A stretch of DNA of 64,000 bases from CAYTTR01 sp964440805 (GTDB lineage: Bacteria; Acidobacteriota; Aminicenantia; Aminicenantales; Aminicenantaceae), in the NCBI GenBank assembly GCA_964440805.1, contig CAYTTR010000008.1, forward strand, positions 13,779 through 77,778. Reading direction: 5' to 3'. Positions 8,723 to 17,466 of this stretch are shown piece by piece; position 1 is the first letter of the stretch; every line of letters begins with the position of its first letter. The position numbers were made by a program, and so were the translations under genes. The notes under the pieces were generated by a model that had not been told where the DNA came from, ran no database searches, and worked only from the letters and a program-made list of their open reading frames with translations.

Positions 8723-11206
8723 ATGAAGGACGATTACAAATTTTTGGCAATTGAAGCCAAATGGCAGAAAAAGTGGGAACAGAAAAAGATTTTTTGTTCC
8801 CAGGAGATACCGGAGGAAGATAAGTTTTACTGCCTTGAAATGTTCCCTTATCCTTCAGGAAAAATTCATATGGGGCACGTCAGGAATTATTCCATTGGAG
8901 ATGTAATTGCCCGTTACAAAAAGATGAAGGGCAATAACGTACTCCATCCCATTGGCTGGGATTCCTTGGGAATGCCGGCAGAAAATGCTGCTATTAAACA
9001 TAGAGTTCATCCCCAGAAATGGACCCTGGAAAATATTGCCTATATGAAAAGTCAGTTGAAGAAAATGGGGTTTAGTTATGATTGGGACCGGGAAATATCC
9101 ACTTGTTTGCCTGAATACTATAAGTGGAACCAATGGCTATTCCTGAAATTTTTAGAAAAAGGCTTGGCTTACCGGAAAAAAGGGCAAGTCAACTGGTGCC
9201 CTCAATGCAAGACGGTTTTGGCCAATGAACAGGTGATTGGAGAAAGGTGCTGGCGTTGCGAAGAGGTAGTGGAACAAAAAGAAATGGAACAGTGGTTTTT
9301 AAGGATAACTGATTATGCTGAAGAACTTATTTCCGGTCATGAAAGTCTGGAGAAATGGCCTGAGCATGTATTGACCATGCAGAAGAACTGGATCGGCAAA
9401 AGTTCAGGTACCACCATTTCTTTTCCCCTGTCAAATCAAACTGATTCTGTGGCTGTCTTTACTACCAGGGTTGATACTGTTTATGGAGCCACCTTTTTAG
9501 CTTTGTCGCCGGAACATCCTTTAGCGCTCAAGCTTACAGAAAAACCCCCCAGGAGCAAAAGCCTCCGGGAATGGATTCAGCAAAAAATCACAGAGCAGCG
9601 CCTGAAAAAAGAAGCCGCTGAAGTGGAAAAAGAAGGTATCGACACTGGCCAGAGGGCAATCAATCCCTTTTCAGGTGAAGAGATTCCCCTTTGGATAGTA
9701 AATTATGTTCTGATGGAGTATGGAACCGGGGCTATTATGGCTGTTCCAGCTCATGATCAACGTGATTTCGAGTTTGCCCGAAAATATGGCCTTCCTATTC
9801 GACAGGTCATAACTCCAGAAGGAAACAAAAAAACCCAAGAACCGTACCAAGTCTTTGAAGATTATGGTCTTTTAATCAATTCAGGCCCTTTTTCCGGCCA
9901 GAAATCCTTGGATGCTATTCTGGAAATGAATCGTTATGCCGAGAAAAAAGGTTTTGGAAAGGGAAGCACCCTTTACCGGTTGAGAGATTGGGGGATTTCA
10001 AGGCAGAGGTATTGGGGAACACCAATTCCTGTGATTTACTGTGACCGGTGCGGTATAATGGGAGTTCCCTATGAAGATCTTCCGGTTGAACTGCCTCCGG
10101 AGATGAGGCTTACCGGCGAAGAGGGGTCTCCATTAAAGAAAGCAGAACCTTTTATTCAGACCAAATGCCCCGGTTGTGGGGGAGAAGCCCGTAGAGAGAC
10201 TGATACCATGGATACTTTTTTCGATTCTTCCTGGTATTACTTCAGATACTGTTCTCCCCGCGAGAAAGATGTTCCCTTTAAGGCCGAGGCTGCTTCTTAC
10301 TGGCTTCCGGTTGACCTTTATATTGGCGGAGTGGAACATGCCATTCTTCACCTGATTTACGCCCGGTTTTTTTGCAAGGTCTTGAGAGACCTTGGTCTGG
10401 TCCGTTTAAACGAACCATTTCCCAGGCTTCTATCCCAGGGGATGGTCACCAAAGACGGAGCTGCCATGTCAAAATCCAGGGGAAACATTGTTGATCCGGA
10501 TGAGATGCTCAGAAAATATGGAGCTGATTCCCTCCGGTTGTTCATTCTCTTTGCTGCTCCCCCGGAGAAGGAATTCGCCTGGAATGAGTCCGGGATAGAG
10601 GGCTGCTACCGTTTTCTCCACCGTATCTGGTGGTACTTCATGGAGAATAGGGATCTTTTTTTTAGCGAAAACCCTGATACCAGAGCGGAAGAAGAAAATG
10701 ATTACTCCTGGCAAGAGCTCAATCGAAAGTTACATCAGACCATAAAGAAAGTAGGCGAAGATATCGAAAAGAGATTTCACCTGAATACAGCCATAAGCTC
10801 AATTATGGAGTTGTTCAATGTGATGAAAAAACAAACAGAAGGTCTGAAAAAAACACCTGAGGGAAAAATCCTTCTCCGGCAAGCCATGGAAAACATGCTT
10901 CAACTTCTTTCTCCTTTTGCCCCTCACATAGGCGAAGAACTATGGGAACAGACAGGGCGTCGCGATTTTTTAGCCGGCCATTCGTGGCCTGAATATAACC
11001 GGAAATGGTCCCGGGAAGAGGAGGTTACTATTGTGGTCCAGGTGAATGGTAAACTCAGGGATAGATTTCAGGTTTCCAGGGATACATCAGAGGATAAAGT
11101 GAAAGAAATCGCTTTATCTCTTCCCAAGATAAAGAAACAGATTGAAAACATGAGCATAAGGAAGATTATTTACATAAAGAACAAATTAGTGAATATAGTT
11201 CTTTGA
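8723..11206 (+). CDS. leuS: Leucyl-tRNA synthetase
   Basis: Class I aminoacyl-tRNA synthetase charging tRNA-Leu. 827 aa from ATG 8723 (protein begins MKDDYKFLAIEAKWQ, the standard LeuS beginning). The HIGH-equivalent motif HMGH is in GKIHMGHVRNYS near residue 50, two CxxC pairs of the zinc module follow (WCPQC, CWRC), the CP1 editing domain is present, and the KMSKS-equivalent is AAMSKSRGN. The anticodon-binding and C-terminal domains are complete. An in-frame start at 8636 exists but falls inside the promoter. lptE and holA follow at short spacing, forming one transcription unit. Confidence 0.97.
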   Translation: MKDDYKFLAIEAKWQKKWEQKKIFCSQEIPEEDKFYCLEMFPYPSGKIHMGHVRNYSIGDVIARYKKMKGNNVLHPIGWDSLGMPAENAAIKHRVHPQKWTLENIAYMKSQLKKMGFSYDWDREISTCLPEYYKWNQWLFLKFLEKGLAYRKKGQVNWCPQCKTVLANEQVIGERCWRCEEVVEQKEMEQWFLRITDYAEELISGHESLEKWPEHVLTMQKNWIGKSSGTTISFPLSNQTDSVAVFTTRVDTVYGATFLALSPEHPLALKLTEKPPRSKSLREWIQQKITEQRLKKEAAEVEKEGIDTGQRAINPFSGEEIPLWIVNYVLMEYGTGAIMAVPAHDQRDFEFARKYGLPIRQVITPEGNKKTQEPYQVFEDYGLLINSGPFSGQKSLDAILEMNRYAEKKGFGKGSTLYRLRDWGISRQRYWGTPIPVIYCDRCGIMGVPYEDLPVELPPEMRLTGEEGSPLKKAEPFIQTKCPGCGGEARRETDTMDTFFDSSWYYFRYCSPREKDVPFKAEAASYWLPVDLYIGGVEHAILHLIYARFFCKVLRDLGLVRLNEPFPRLLSQGMVTKDGAAMSKSRGNIVDPDEMLRKYGADSLRLFILFAAPPEKEFAWNESGIEGCYRFLHRIWWYFMENRDLFFSENPDTRAEEENDYSWQELNRKLHQTIKKVGEDIEKRFHLNTAISSIMELFNVMKKQTEGLKKTPEGKILLRQAMENMLQLLSPFAPHIGEELWEQTGRRDFLAGHSWPEYNRKWSREEEVTIVVQVNGKLRDRFQVSRDTSEDKVKEIALSLPKIKKQIENMSIRKIIYIKNKLVNIVL

Positions 11207-11227
11207 ATTGGCTAAAATGGGTGAGAC

Positions 11228-11737
11228 ATGAAAAAAACAACGGTTTTGCTGATAATTTGCCTTACTTTTATCAGATGCGGCTACCACCTTCGAGGAGTAG
11301 GAAGTTCCCTCCCTCCTCATGTCGAACGAGTCAATGTTCCCATGTTCAAGAACCTGACAACCCGCTTTGAACTCGATGTGAAATTGACCCAGAAGGTAAT
11401 TGAAGAGATGGTAGCCAGGGGAAATATTGAAATTTCAGGAGAAACAGAAGGTGCAGATGCAGTTCTGCTGGGGGAAATCTCTTCATTCCAGGTGAATCCA
11501 ATAGCCTTTACCGGCGATGCCTCTGCAGACCGCTACAATATTACTATTGTGGCCAAAGTAGTTCTCAGAGATCTGGTCCGTAACCGGATAATCTATTCCA
11601 ACCCGAGTTTTGTTTATCAACAGGAATACGAAGTACCCACTGATTCAGACTTTGAGTCGGTGGAGACTGAAGCTATTGACAAAATTGCTGATAAATTCGC
11701 CCGGAGCCTGGTGATTACTATCCTGGAGGGATTTTAG
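11228..11737 (+). CDS. lptE: LptE-like LPS-assembly lipoprotein
   Basis: Outer-membrane lipoprotein that plugs the LptD translocon and helps insert lipopolysaccharide. 169 aa with a signal sequence and lipobox FIRC, acylated cysteine at residue 17, followed by the typical GYHLRG. The body matches the LptE pattern VNVPMFKNLTTRFELDVKLT and a long beta-rich C-terminal half. It sits between leuS and holA, the same order (leuS-lptE-holA) known from proteobacteria, which supports the call. lptD is not in the window. Confidence 0.85.
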   Translation: MKKTTVLLIICLTFIRCGYHLRGVGSSLPPHVERVNVPMFKNLTTRFELDVKLTQKVIEEMVARGNIEISGETEGADAVLLGEISSFQVNPIAFTGDASADRYNITIVAKVVLRDLVRNRIIYSNPSFVYQQEYEVPTDSDFESVETEAIDKIADKFARSLVITILEGF

Positions 11738-11740
11738 GGA

Positions 11741-12826
11741 GTGTATAGTTTTTTTCTTGGCAGCGAAATCCAGGAAGATAAACTTCTCCCCTGCTATTTC
11801 ATTCATGGAGAAGAAACTTTTTTAGCCAGACAGTTTATCGACGAGCTGAGACAATCAATCAGCGAGGATGCCCGGGATTTCAACCTGACAAGGTTTGATC
11901 TTGACAGCTACGGATGGGATGAAATTATTGACCACGCCAGGACCTTACCTTTTCTTTTTTCTTCGCGCCGATTCGTGGTGGTTGAAGGAGAAAAGATGAA
12001 ATATGAGATGGTATCTCTTTTGGATAAAAAACTCCTGGAACAGTATTTTTCTTCTCCCCCTGGACATACTGTCCTTTTGATTATCATTGAAGGAAGGCTC
12101 AGAAAAAATTCTTCTTTTTACCGCTTCTTTTCTTCTCTTCCCCGGACAACTGTTTCCATGAAAGAACTGAAACCGCTAAAGGGAAAATATCTGGAAAACT
12201 GGGTAAATCATCAGCTATCTTTTTTCGGAAAAAGGATGACTTCAGAAGCCAGAAGCAGGCTGTTGGAGCTCGCCGGTCCTGGCTTGGGCATTATTCAGAA
12301 AGAGATAGAAAAAGTGGCTATTTTCGTAGGGGATAAAAAGCTGATCGAAGCCGACGACATCAATAAAGTTACTGGCTGGATGAAATCCTATGATCAATGG
12401 GAACTGGAGAAATGTCTGATGGAGGCTGATTTCGAAAAGTGTGTAAGAGTTGGTAACAGTCTTCTGGTAGAAGGGATGGAACCGGGCAGTCTTATTCAAG
12501 CTTTAGTGCGAGTTTTCAGGGATATTTATTATGCCAAGCTTCTGGAAAAAGAAGGAAAGAAGAACCGAAAGGAAATATTTAAGGAACTAAGACCTCAAAT
12601 TAAAGAACAATTTTACAAGTTGTATAGAGAGAAATTCAGCTCTTTTTTTCACCTGGTTGACAATCTGACTTTTAAACAAATTGAGGAAATGTTTTCTTCT
12701 CTAAGACAAAAAGATTACTTGATGAAAAGCTCGGCTCTTTCCTCTCAGATACTATTGGAAGATTTCTTTTATGGATATTGTAATTTATGGGAAAGGAGAG
12801 AGTCTATTTCGAAGAGGAAGGATTAA
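11741..12826 (+). CDS. holA: DNA polymerase III delta subunit (clamp loader)
   Basis: Clamp-loader wrench subunit that opens the beta sliding clamp. 361 aa, GTG start at 11741, 3 bp after the lptE stop and preceded by GGAGGGATTTTAGGGA. Family marks include YFIHGEETFLARQFIDEL at the N-terminus, a central LKGKYLENWV region and the AAA-like lid plus C-terminal collar helices. Its last 23 bp overlap the end of the convergent rpsT gene. The clamp-loader delta' gene is also in this window. Confidence 0.9.
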   Translation: MYSFFLGSEIQEDKLLPCYFIHGEETFLARQFIDELRQSISEDARDFNLTRFDLDSYGWDEIIDHARTLPFLFSSRRFVVVEGEKMKYEMVSLLDKKLLEQYFSSPPGHTVLLIIIEGRLRKNSSFYRFFSSLPRTTVSMKELKPLKGKYLENWVNHQLSFFGKRMTSEARSRLLELAGPGLGIIQKEIEKVAIFVGDKKLIEADDINKVTGWMKSYDQWELEKCLMEADFEKCVRVGNSLLVEGMEPGSLIQALVRVFRDIYYAKLLEKEGKKNRKEIFKELRPQIKEQFYKLYREKFSSFFHLVDNLTFKQIEEMFSSLRQKDYLMKSSALSSQILLEDFFYGYCNLWERRESISKRKD

Positions 12827-13082
12827 GCATGGCCACCTGCCGGCTGAGCCGGGATTTCAGGCGGTTTCCTTTGCTCCGGTGGATAGCTCCTTTTTTAACG
12901 CAGCGGTCAATCTGGGAGAAAGCTTTTGGGAGCAACCGGGCAGCCTCTTCTGCTTTTTTTTCCTCAAGGGCTTGCCTAATTCTTTTAACCTCGGAACGCA
13001 CAGCAGATTTGTTTCTTCTGTTTACTTCTCTCCGACGAAGATTTCTTCTCCACTGCCGGATGGCGGATTGATGTTGAGCCAT
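12804..13082 (-). CDS. rpsT: Ribosomal protein S20
   Basis: Small-subunit protein bS20 that binds 16S rRNA early in assembly. 92 aa from ATG 13082 (MAQHQSAIRQWRRN), chosen because GGAGGAG lies 8 nt upstream; an in-frame ATG 15 bp earlier is poorer. Highly basic, with the S20 core RRNKSAVRSEVKR and the C-terminal KGAIHRSKGNRLKSRL. Monocistronic, convergent with holA and overlapping it by 23 bp. Confidence 0.95.
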   Translation of the reverse strand: MAQHQSAIRQWRRNLRRREVNRRNKSAVRSEVKRIRQALEEKKAEEAARLLPKAFSQIDRCVKKGAIHRSKGNRLKSRLSRQVAMLNPSSSK

Positions 13083-13107
13083 ATTTCTCTCCTCCAAAAG
13101 GGAAATT

Positions 13108-13136
13108 ATGATATGTCAACTTGGATTAATTGTCAA
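13108..13136 (-). promoter_or_regulatory. rpsT promoter
   Basis: Minus strand: TTGACA (13131-13136), 17-bp spacer, TATCAT (13108-13113). It gives a leader of about 19 nt that contains the GGAGGAG ribosome-binding site, in contrast to the leaderless arrangements elsewhere in the window. Confidence 0.7.
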
Positions 13137-13171
13137 CCGGGAAAGCTTTGTTGGAAGTATTTCCAAAACCG

Positions 13172-13325
13172 TAAAGAGAAGAAGGGGATGGGATTCGTCA
13201 CCCGCTCGATTCCCCAGCGAGGAATCTTGCTCCCGTTCGGGCTTTGCTCTCCTCTCCTTCAGAGAGAAACCATGCCGGCTCAGCCTTCACAGGGGATTCC
13301 TCATCCCATACCCTTCCTCTCTTTA
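13172..13325 (+). repeat. Palindromic element between rpsT and murJ
   Basis: A 154-bp element with imperfect terminal inverted repeats: the left arm starts TAAAGAGAAGAAGGGGATGG and the right arm, read on the minus strand, starts TAAAGAGAGGAAGGGTATGG. The inside contains further hairpins (GATTCC...GGAATC, CCCGTTCGGG, CTCTC...GAGAG). A separate small palindrome TTGGAAGTATTTCCAA lies just outside at about 13151-13166. It looks like a MITE-like or REP-like unit; no second copy was recognised in the window. Confidence 0.6.
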
Positions 13326-13353
13326 ATAGACTGTCTCTATCACAGAAAAGGAA

Positions 13354-14994
13354 ATGCTTACGGCTTTGTTAAAAGAGGTAGCTTTGGATTCATTTGAGAA
13401 CACAAATGAGAGAGCCAGTCAGAATAAAAGACTGGTCAGATCTACTTTAGTTGTAGCTGCTCCTACTCTGCTCAGCCGGATTTTCGGGTTTATCCGGGAT
13501 GTAATTCAGGCTTTTTTCTTGGGCACAAGCAGGAGTGCTGATGCTTTTACCATTGCTTACGTTATTCCCAATTTATTGAGGCGTTTAACCGGAGAAGGAG
13601 CCATGACTGCGGCTTTCATTCCGGTTTTTACCCAAATAAAGAAAGAAAAAACAAAAAAGGAATTATGGCGTTTCGCCAATATGTTTTTCTTTGACCTCAT
13701 GCTGGTTATGACCGTCTTGACTGTCCTGGGAATAATATTTTCTCCTTTTCTGGTCAAAATCATTGGATATGGCTTTAAGGATATTCAGGGGAAGTGGGAA
13801 TTGACCGTTATCCTTACCCGGATCATGTTTCCCTACATTTTTTTAATCTCCCTGGCAGCCTTGGTTATGGCTATTCTTAACTCCTTCCATAAGTTTTTCG
13901 TCCCAGCTTTTACACCGGTTCTTTTTAATCTGGCGGTCATTTCTCTGGCCGCTATTTTCGCAGGCAAAGTGGAAGAACCAGCTTATGTCTTTGCAGCCGG
14001 AGTGGTTCTGGGAGGAATTCTGCAGTTGGGCTTTCAGCTGCCATTTCTCAGGAAAATGGGCATGAGATTTACTCCGCTTCTGTCTTTTTCCCACCCAGGT
14101 GTGCGGAAAGTGGGCAAGTTAATGATACCCGGCATTTTTGGTGTGGGGATTTCCCAGATTAACTTTGCTCTCAGCCGCATGTTGGCTTCCACTCTGGAAG
14201 AAGGGAGTGTTTCTTCCCTTTATTTTGCCTCCAGAGTGGAAGAACTGACTCTGGGCCTTTTTTCTATTGCCCTATCCATTGTCCTCTTGCCTTCTTTATC
14301 CGAATTGGCAGCCAGAAAAGAAATCGATGATATGAAAAAGACCCTTCTTTTTTCATTTAAGCTGGTTACCTTTGTTACTTTTCCTGCTATGATGGGGCTT
14401 GTTATTCTTAACCGGCCTATCATTGAAGTTCTTTTTCAGCGAGGTCTTTTTGATTTTCATTCGACAGCCATGAGCTCATCCTGTCTTTTTTATTTTGCTT
14501 TCGGACTGCCCTTTCTCTCGGGAGTCAAGATATTGGCGCCGGCTTTTTATTCCTTGAAGGATACCAGAACTCCGGTGGTGGTGGCTTTCTTTGTCATGAT
14601 TTCCTATATCTCGTCTTCTTTTCTTCTTATGGGACCGCTCCGGGTGGGAGGGATTGCTTTAGCTCTTTCTTTAGCCTCGGTGCTTAATTTTTTCCTTCTT
14701 TTTTATCTTCTCGAAAGAAAGATAGGAAAAATTCCCAGGAAAGAAATTTTTAGCTTCGTTTTCAAATCCGCTGGAGCAGCTGTAGTGATGGGAGTTCTGG
14801 TCTGGTTGATAGGCCGGAACTGGGAAAAGACAGGAGAAATTTTCCTGCAAAAACTTTTTCTTTTAGCCGGAGCCATTTTTCTTGGAATGGCCTTTTATAT
14901 GATTCTTCAGTATATTGTTAACAAAAAAGATGTGAAAGAATTCCAGGCCCTTTTCAAAAAAGAGAAATTAGGCCGTAATAAAAGAGAGAAGTGA
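13354..14994 (+). CDS. murJ: MurJ/MviN lipid II flippase
   Basis: Inner-membrane flippase moving lipid II to the periplasmic side for peptidoglycan synthesis. 546 aa with about 14 hydrophobic segments. The family signature is clear: SRIFGFIRDVIQAFFLGTS near residue 45 and RRLTGEGAMTAAFIPVF following. The start is uncertain: ATG 13354 has AAGGA too close to it, while an in-frame TTG at 13384 has AGAGG at good spacing; conserved sequence begins after both. dtd follows with one base between stop and ATG. Confidence 0.92.
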   Translation: MLTALLKEVALDSFENTNERASQNKRLVRSTLVVAAPTLLSRIFGFIRDVIQAFFLGTSRSADAFTIAYVIPNLLRRLTGEGAMTAAFIPVFTQIKKEKTKKELWRFANMFFFDLMLVMTVLTVLGIIFSPFLVKIIGYGFKDIQGKWELTVILTRIMFPYIFLISLAALVMAILNSFHKFFVPAFTPVLFNLAVISLAAIFAGKVEEPAYVFAAGVVLGGILQLGFQLPFLRKMGMRFTPLLSFSHPGVRKVGKLMIPGIFGVGISQINFALSRMLASTLEEGSVSSLYFASRVEELTLGLFSIALSIVLLPSLSELAARKEIDDMKKTLLFSFKLVTFVTFPAMMGLVILNRPIIEVLFQRGLFDFHSTAMSSSCLFYFAFGLPFLSGVKILAPAFYSLKDTRTPVVVAFFVMISYISSSFLLMGPLRVGGIALALSLASVLNFFLLFYLLERKIGKIPRKEIFSFVFKSAGAAVVMGVLVWLIGRNWEKTGEIFLQKLFLLAGAIFLGMAFYMILQYIVNKKDVKEFQALFKKEKLGRNKREK

Positions 14995-14995
14995 G

Positions 14996-15454
14996 ATGAA
15001 AATCGTTCTTCAGAGGGTAAAAGAAGCTTCGGTTGTTATAGAGGGAAAAAAGGTCAGTAAAATTGGCCGGGGTGTCTGTCTGTTAGTGGGAGTTGAGCGG
15101 GGGGATGAGTCCGATGTGGTTGAATACCTGGCTAAAAAGGTGGCAGAATTGAGGGTTTTTCCAGATGATGAAGGGAAAATGAATCTTTCTCTTCAGGATA
15201 TCGGAGGCGAAGTTCTGGCTGTTTCCCAGTTTACTCTGGCTGCTTCGGTCAAAAAAGGGCGCCGGCCTGGTTTCGATAAGGCAGAAGAGCCAGAAAGAGC
15301 GGAAGCTTTGTTCGATAAATTATTAAGTGAGCTTGAGAAAAATGGTTTGCCGGTTAAAACCGGGCGCTTTGGACAATTAATGGAAGTTCATTTAATAAAC
15401 GACGGACCGGTGACCTTTATTCTGGAAAAGAAAATTCCCAATTTACCATTTTAG
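14996..15454 (+). CDS. dtd: D-aminoacyl-tRNA deacylase
   Basis: Removes D-amino acids (and glycine) wrongly attached to tRNA. 152 aa, full length. The cross-subunit active-site motifs are visible: SQFTL at residues 77-81 and the Gly-cisPro motif in NDGPVTF near residue 140. Translationally coupled to murJ (TGAGATG junction). Confidence 0.95.
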   Translation: MKIVLQRVKEASVVIEGKKVSKIGRGVCLLVGVERGDESDVVEYLAKKVAELRVFPDDEGKMNLSLQDIGGEVLAVSQFTLAASVKKGRRPGFDKAEEPERAEALFDKLLSELEKNGLPVKTGRFGQLMEVHLINDGPVTFILEKKIPNLPF

Positions 15455-15461
15455 GAGATTC

Positions 15462-15542
15462 GTGATCGAAGATTCATTTTACAGTTTAAACAACGAGGAA
15501 GAGAAACCAAAGTCAATTGTCGTAAAATATTTGGAGGAATAA
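15462..15542 (+). CDS. Possible 26-aa small ORF after dtd
   Basis: GTG start at 15462 with GGAG six bases upstream, reading 26 codons (begins VIEDSFYSLNNEEEK, ends VVKYLEE) to TAA at 15540-15542. The stop overlaps the ATG of a second small ORF. No family recognised. Could be a small protein, a gene remnant, or chance. Confidence 0.25.
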   Translation: MIEDSFYSLNNEEEKPKSIVVKYLEE

Positions 15543-15601
15543 TGTCATTATCTATTTTTTTGATATATTGGAAAAACCATTTAAGTGAAGAATCTCCTTA
15601 A
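15542..15601 (+). CDS. Possible 19-aa small ORF with strong RBS
   Basis: ATG at 15542 preceded by TTTGGAGGAATA, an excellent ribosome-binding site, reading 19 codons (MSLSIFLIYWKNHLSEESP). It overlaps the stop of the preceding small ORF by one base, a coupling pattern. The last part, GAATCTCCT, is the inverse of AGGAGATTC at 15453-15461, so the pair of ORFs is bracketed by a 9-bp inverted repeat. Function unknown. Confidence 0.25.
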   Translation: MSLSIFLIYWKNHLSEESP

Positions 15602-15636
15602 TAGTCTATCAAGAATATTTTCAGTCCTTGTTTATC

Positions 15637-16242
15637 TTAAACAAATTTCAATTGGCTGGCTTTTTCCATGGCTTCCTTAGCCGCTTTGGCTACATAAGGA
15701 TTAGAATCCTGGGTAAGCTTGGCCAGTAAAGCCAGGGCTTCAGGAGTGCCCAGAGTTCCCAGGGTCTGAGCCGCGGTCTTCCGGACATCAGCGTTCAAGT
15801 CTCCAAGAAGAGGCTTTATTCTGGGGAGGGCTGAAGGATCATTCCTTTTCTCCAGTATCCGTAAAGCAGCACTCCGGATATACCAGGGAGATTCCTGGAG
15901 TTTTGGATAAATTTCATTTAACTCCAGGTCTTCTTTTTCTCCCAGAATAGAAATCAGGAAATCCCTTATTTCCTCGCTGGAGTCGACCAGGAGTTCCAGT
16001 AAAAGCTGGTTCATCTGAGGAAATGGATCCTTGATTTTTTCTTTCAGGGAACGAAGACGAAGCGATTTATCCTTAATCTGGATAATTCTGTTAGCAGCAG
16101 TTAAAACATTCTCAGGAAGAGATGGTTTTTTCAGGATGGCAGGATGAGTTATTTCAGATGGTTGAGAAGCTCCGGTAGTCTTCCCGCTTTTCCTGGCTTT
16201 CCCGAAGGGCTGTTGTTTTCCCGTCTGGCCGTTTTTCATCAA
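15637..16242 (-). CDS. HEAT-repeat protein
   Basis: 201-aa protein with two to three HEAT repeats in its C-terminal half (for example DVRKTAAQTLGTLGTPEAL and the following YVAKAAKEAMEKA). The N-terminal 50 residues are basic, Ser/Pro-rich and probably disordered. Such repeats mediate protein contacts; no enzyme motif is seen. It begins 2 bp after the ribBA stop, so it is the last gene of the ftsY-rib operon, but nothing ties it to flavin synthesis. Confidence 0.75.
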   Translation of the reverse strand: MMKNGQTGKQQPFGKARKSGKTTGASQPSEITHPAILKKPSLPENVLTAANRIIQIKDKSLRLRSLKEKIKDPFPQMNQLLLELLVDSSEEIRDFLISILGEKEDLELNEIYPKLQESPWYIRSAALRILEKRNDPSALPRIKPLLGDLNADVRKTAAQTLGTLGTPEALALLAKLTQDSNPYVAKAAKEAMEKASQLKFV

Positions 16243-16244
16243 GG

Positions 16245-17462
16245 TTAGACCATCTCTAAGATATGCCCCATTTTTTCTTTTTTGGTTTTTAGGTAGTTAA
16301 GGTTATTTTTATTAGGAGGTATTTCCAGGGGAATCCTGTCGACAATTTCCAGACCGTAACCAGCCAGGCCGATGAATTTTCGAGGATTATTGGTAATCAG
16401 GCGAAGCTTGGTAATACCAAGGGATACCAGTATCTGGGCCCCAATACCGTAATCCCGTTGGTCTGCCTTGAATCCAAGGCGGGTATTCGCCTCCACTGTG
16501 TCAGAACCTTCATCCTGGAGAGCATAAGCCTTAATTTTATTGACTAAACCGATTCCCCGGCCCTCCTGATTGAGTATATATAGAACCACTCCTTTTCCTT
16601 CTTTTTCGATCATGCTCATGGCCAGATGAAGCTGATCTCCGCAATCACAGCGGGAAGAAGCAAAGGTATCACCAGTAAGACATTGGGAGTGGGCTCTGAC
16701 CAAAGTTGGTTCACTCTTCTTGATTTCTCCCTTAACCAGGGCAATATGGTGTTCTTTATGGATGGAATCTTCAAAGACAATAATCCGGAAGGTTCCGTAT
16801 TTTGTCGGAAGATCAGCTTCCTCAATTCTCTTTACTAAGCATTCATTTTGCATCCTGTACTTGATCAACTCAGCAATGGTCAGGATGGGAATGTCATAAG
16901 TCTGGCTGAAGAGGATGAGCTGGGGCATTCGGGCCATGGTGCCGTCTTCGTTCATTATTTCACAAATTACTCCGGCTGGTTTCAGGCCGGCTAAACGGGA
17001 AAGATCAACAGATGCTTCTGTCTGCCCGGCTCTTTCTAAAACTCCGCCCTCCTTGGCCTGAAGAGGAAAAATATGACCGGGGCGGGCCAGATCTGAAGGT
17101 TTCGTCCTGGGGTCGATGGCAGCCTGGATGGTTTTCGCCCGGTCATGGGCGGAGATGCCTGTTGTGACTCCTTCCTTGGCATCAATGGAAACTGTAAAGG
17201 CAGTCTGGAATCTGGCTGTATTATCAGGAACCATTAAGGGAAGATTAAGCTCTTCTAAGCGTTCTTTGGTAAGGGGGAGGCAAATAAGGCCACGTCCGTG
17301 TTTGGCCATAAAATTGATTATATCCGGAGTAGCTTTCTCTGCGGAGACCATTAAATCTCCTTCATTTTCCCGGTCTTCGTCATCGACGATGATGATGATT
17401 TTACCTGTTTTGACTGCCTGAATGGCTTTTTCTACTGTGGAAACAGAAGATTGAGGAGACAT
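16245..17462 (-). CDS. ribBA: Bifunctional RibBA: DHBP synthase / GTP cyclohydrolase II
   Basis: Two-domain enzyme supplying both branches of riboflavin synthesis. 405 aa. Residues about 1-205 are 3,4-dihydroxy-2-butanone-4-phosphate synthase (VDDEDRENEGDL near residue 26 and HGRGLICLPLT). Residues about 206-400 are GTP cyclohydrolase II, with zinc ligands in CLTGDTFASSRCDCGDQL and the active-site run LYILNQEGRGIGL. It starts 4 bp after the ribE stop. Order ribD-ribE-ribBA is standard, but lumazine synthase (ribH), usually next, is missing here. Confidence 0.96.
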   Translation of the reverse strand: MSPQSSVSTVEKAIQAVKTGKIIIIVDDEDRENEGDLMVSAEKATPDIINFMAKHGRGLICLPLTKERLEELNLPLMVPDNTARFQTAFTVSIDAKEGVTTGISAHDRAKTIQAAIDPRTKPSDLARPGHIFPLQAKEGGVLERAGQTEASVDLSRLAGLKPAGVICEIMNEDGTMARMPQLILFSQTYDIPILTIAELIKYRMQNECLVKRIEEADLPTKYGTFRIIVFEDSIHKEHHIALVKGEIKKSEPTLVRAHSQCLTGDTFASSRCDCGDQLHLAMSMIEKEGKGVVLYILNQEGRGIGLVNKIKAYALQDEGSDTVEANTRLGFKADQRDYGIGAQILVSLGITKLRLITNNPRKFIGLAGYGLEIVDRIPLEIPPNKNNLNYLKTKKEKMGHILEMV

Positions 17463-17466
17463 GGGC

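Noticed and set aside
12771..13397. 208-aa and 94-aa plus-strand ORFs across rpsT and the palindromic element
   Set aside because: They are antisense shadows of rpsT with no family resemblance.
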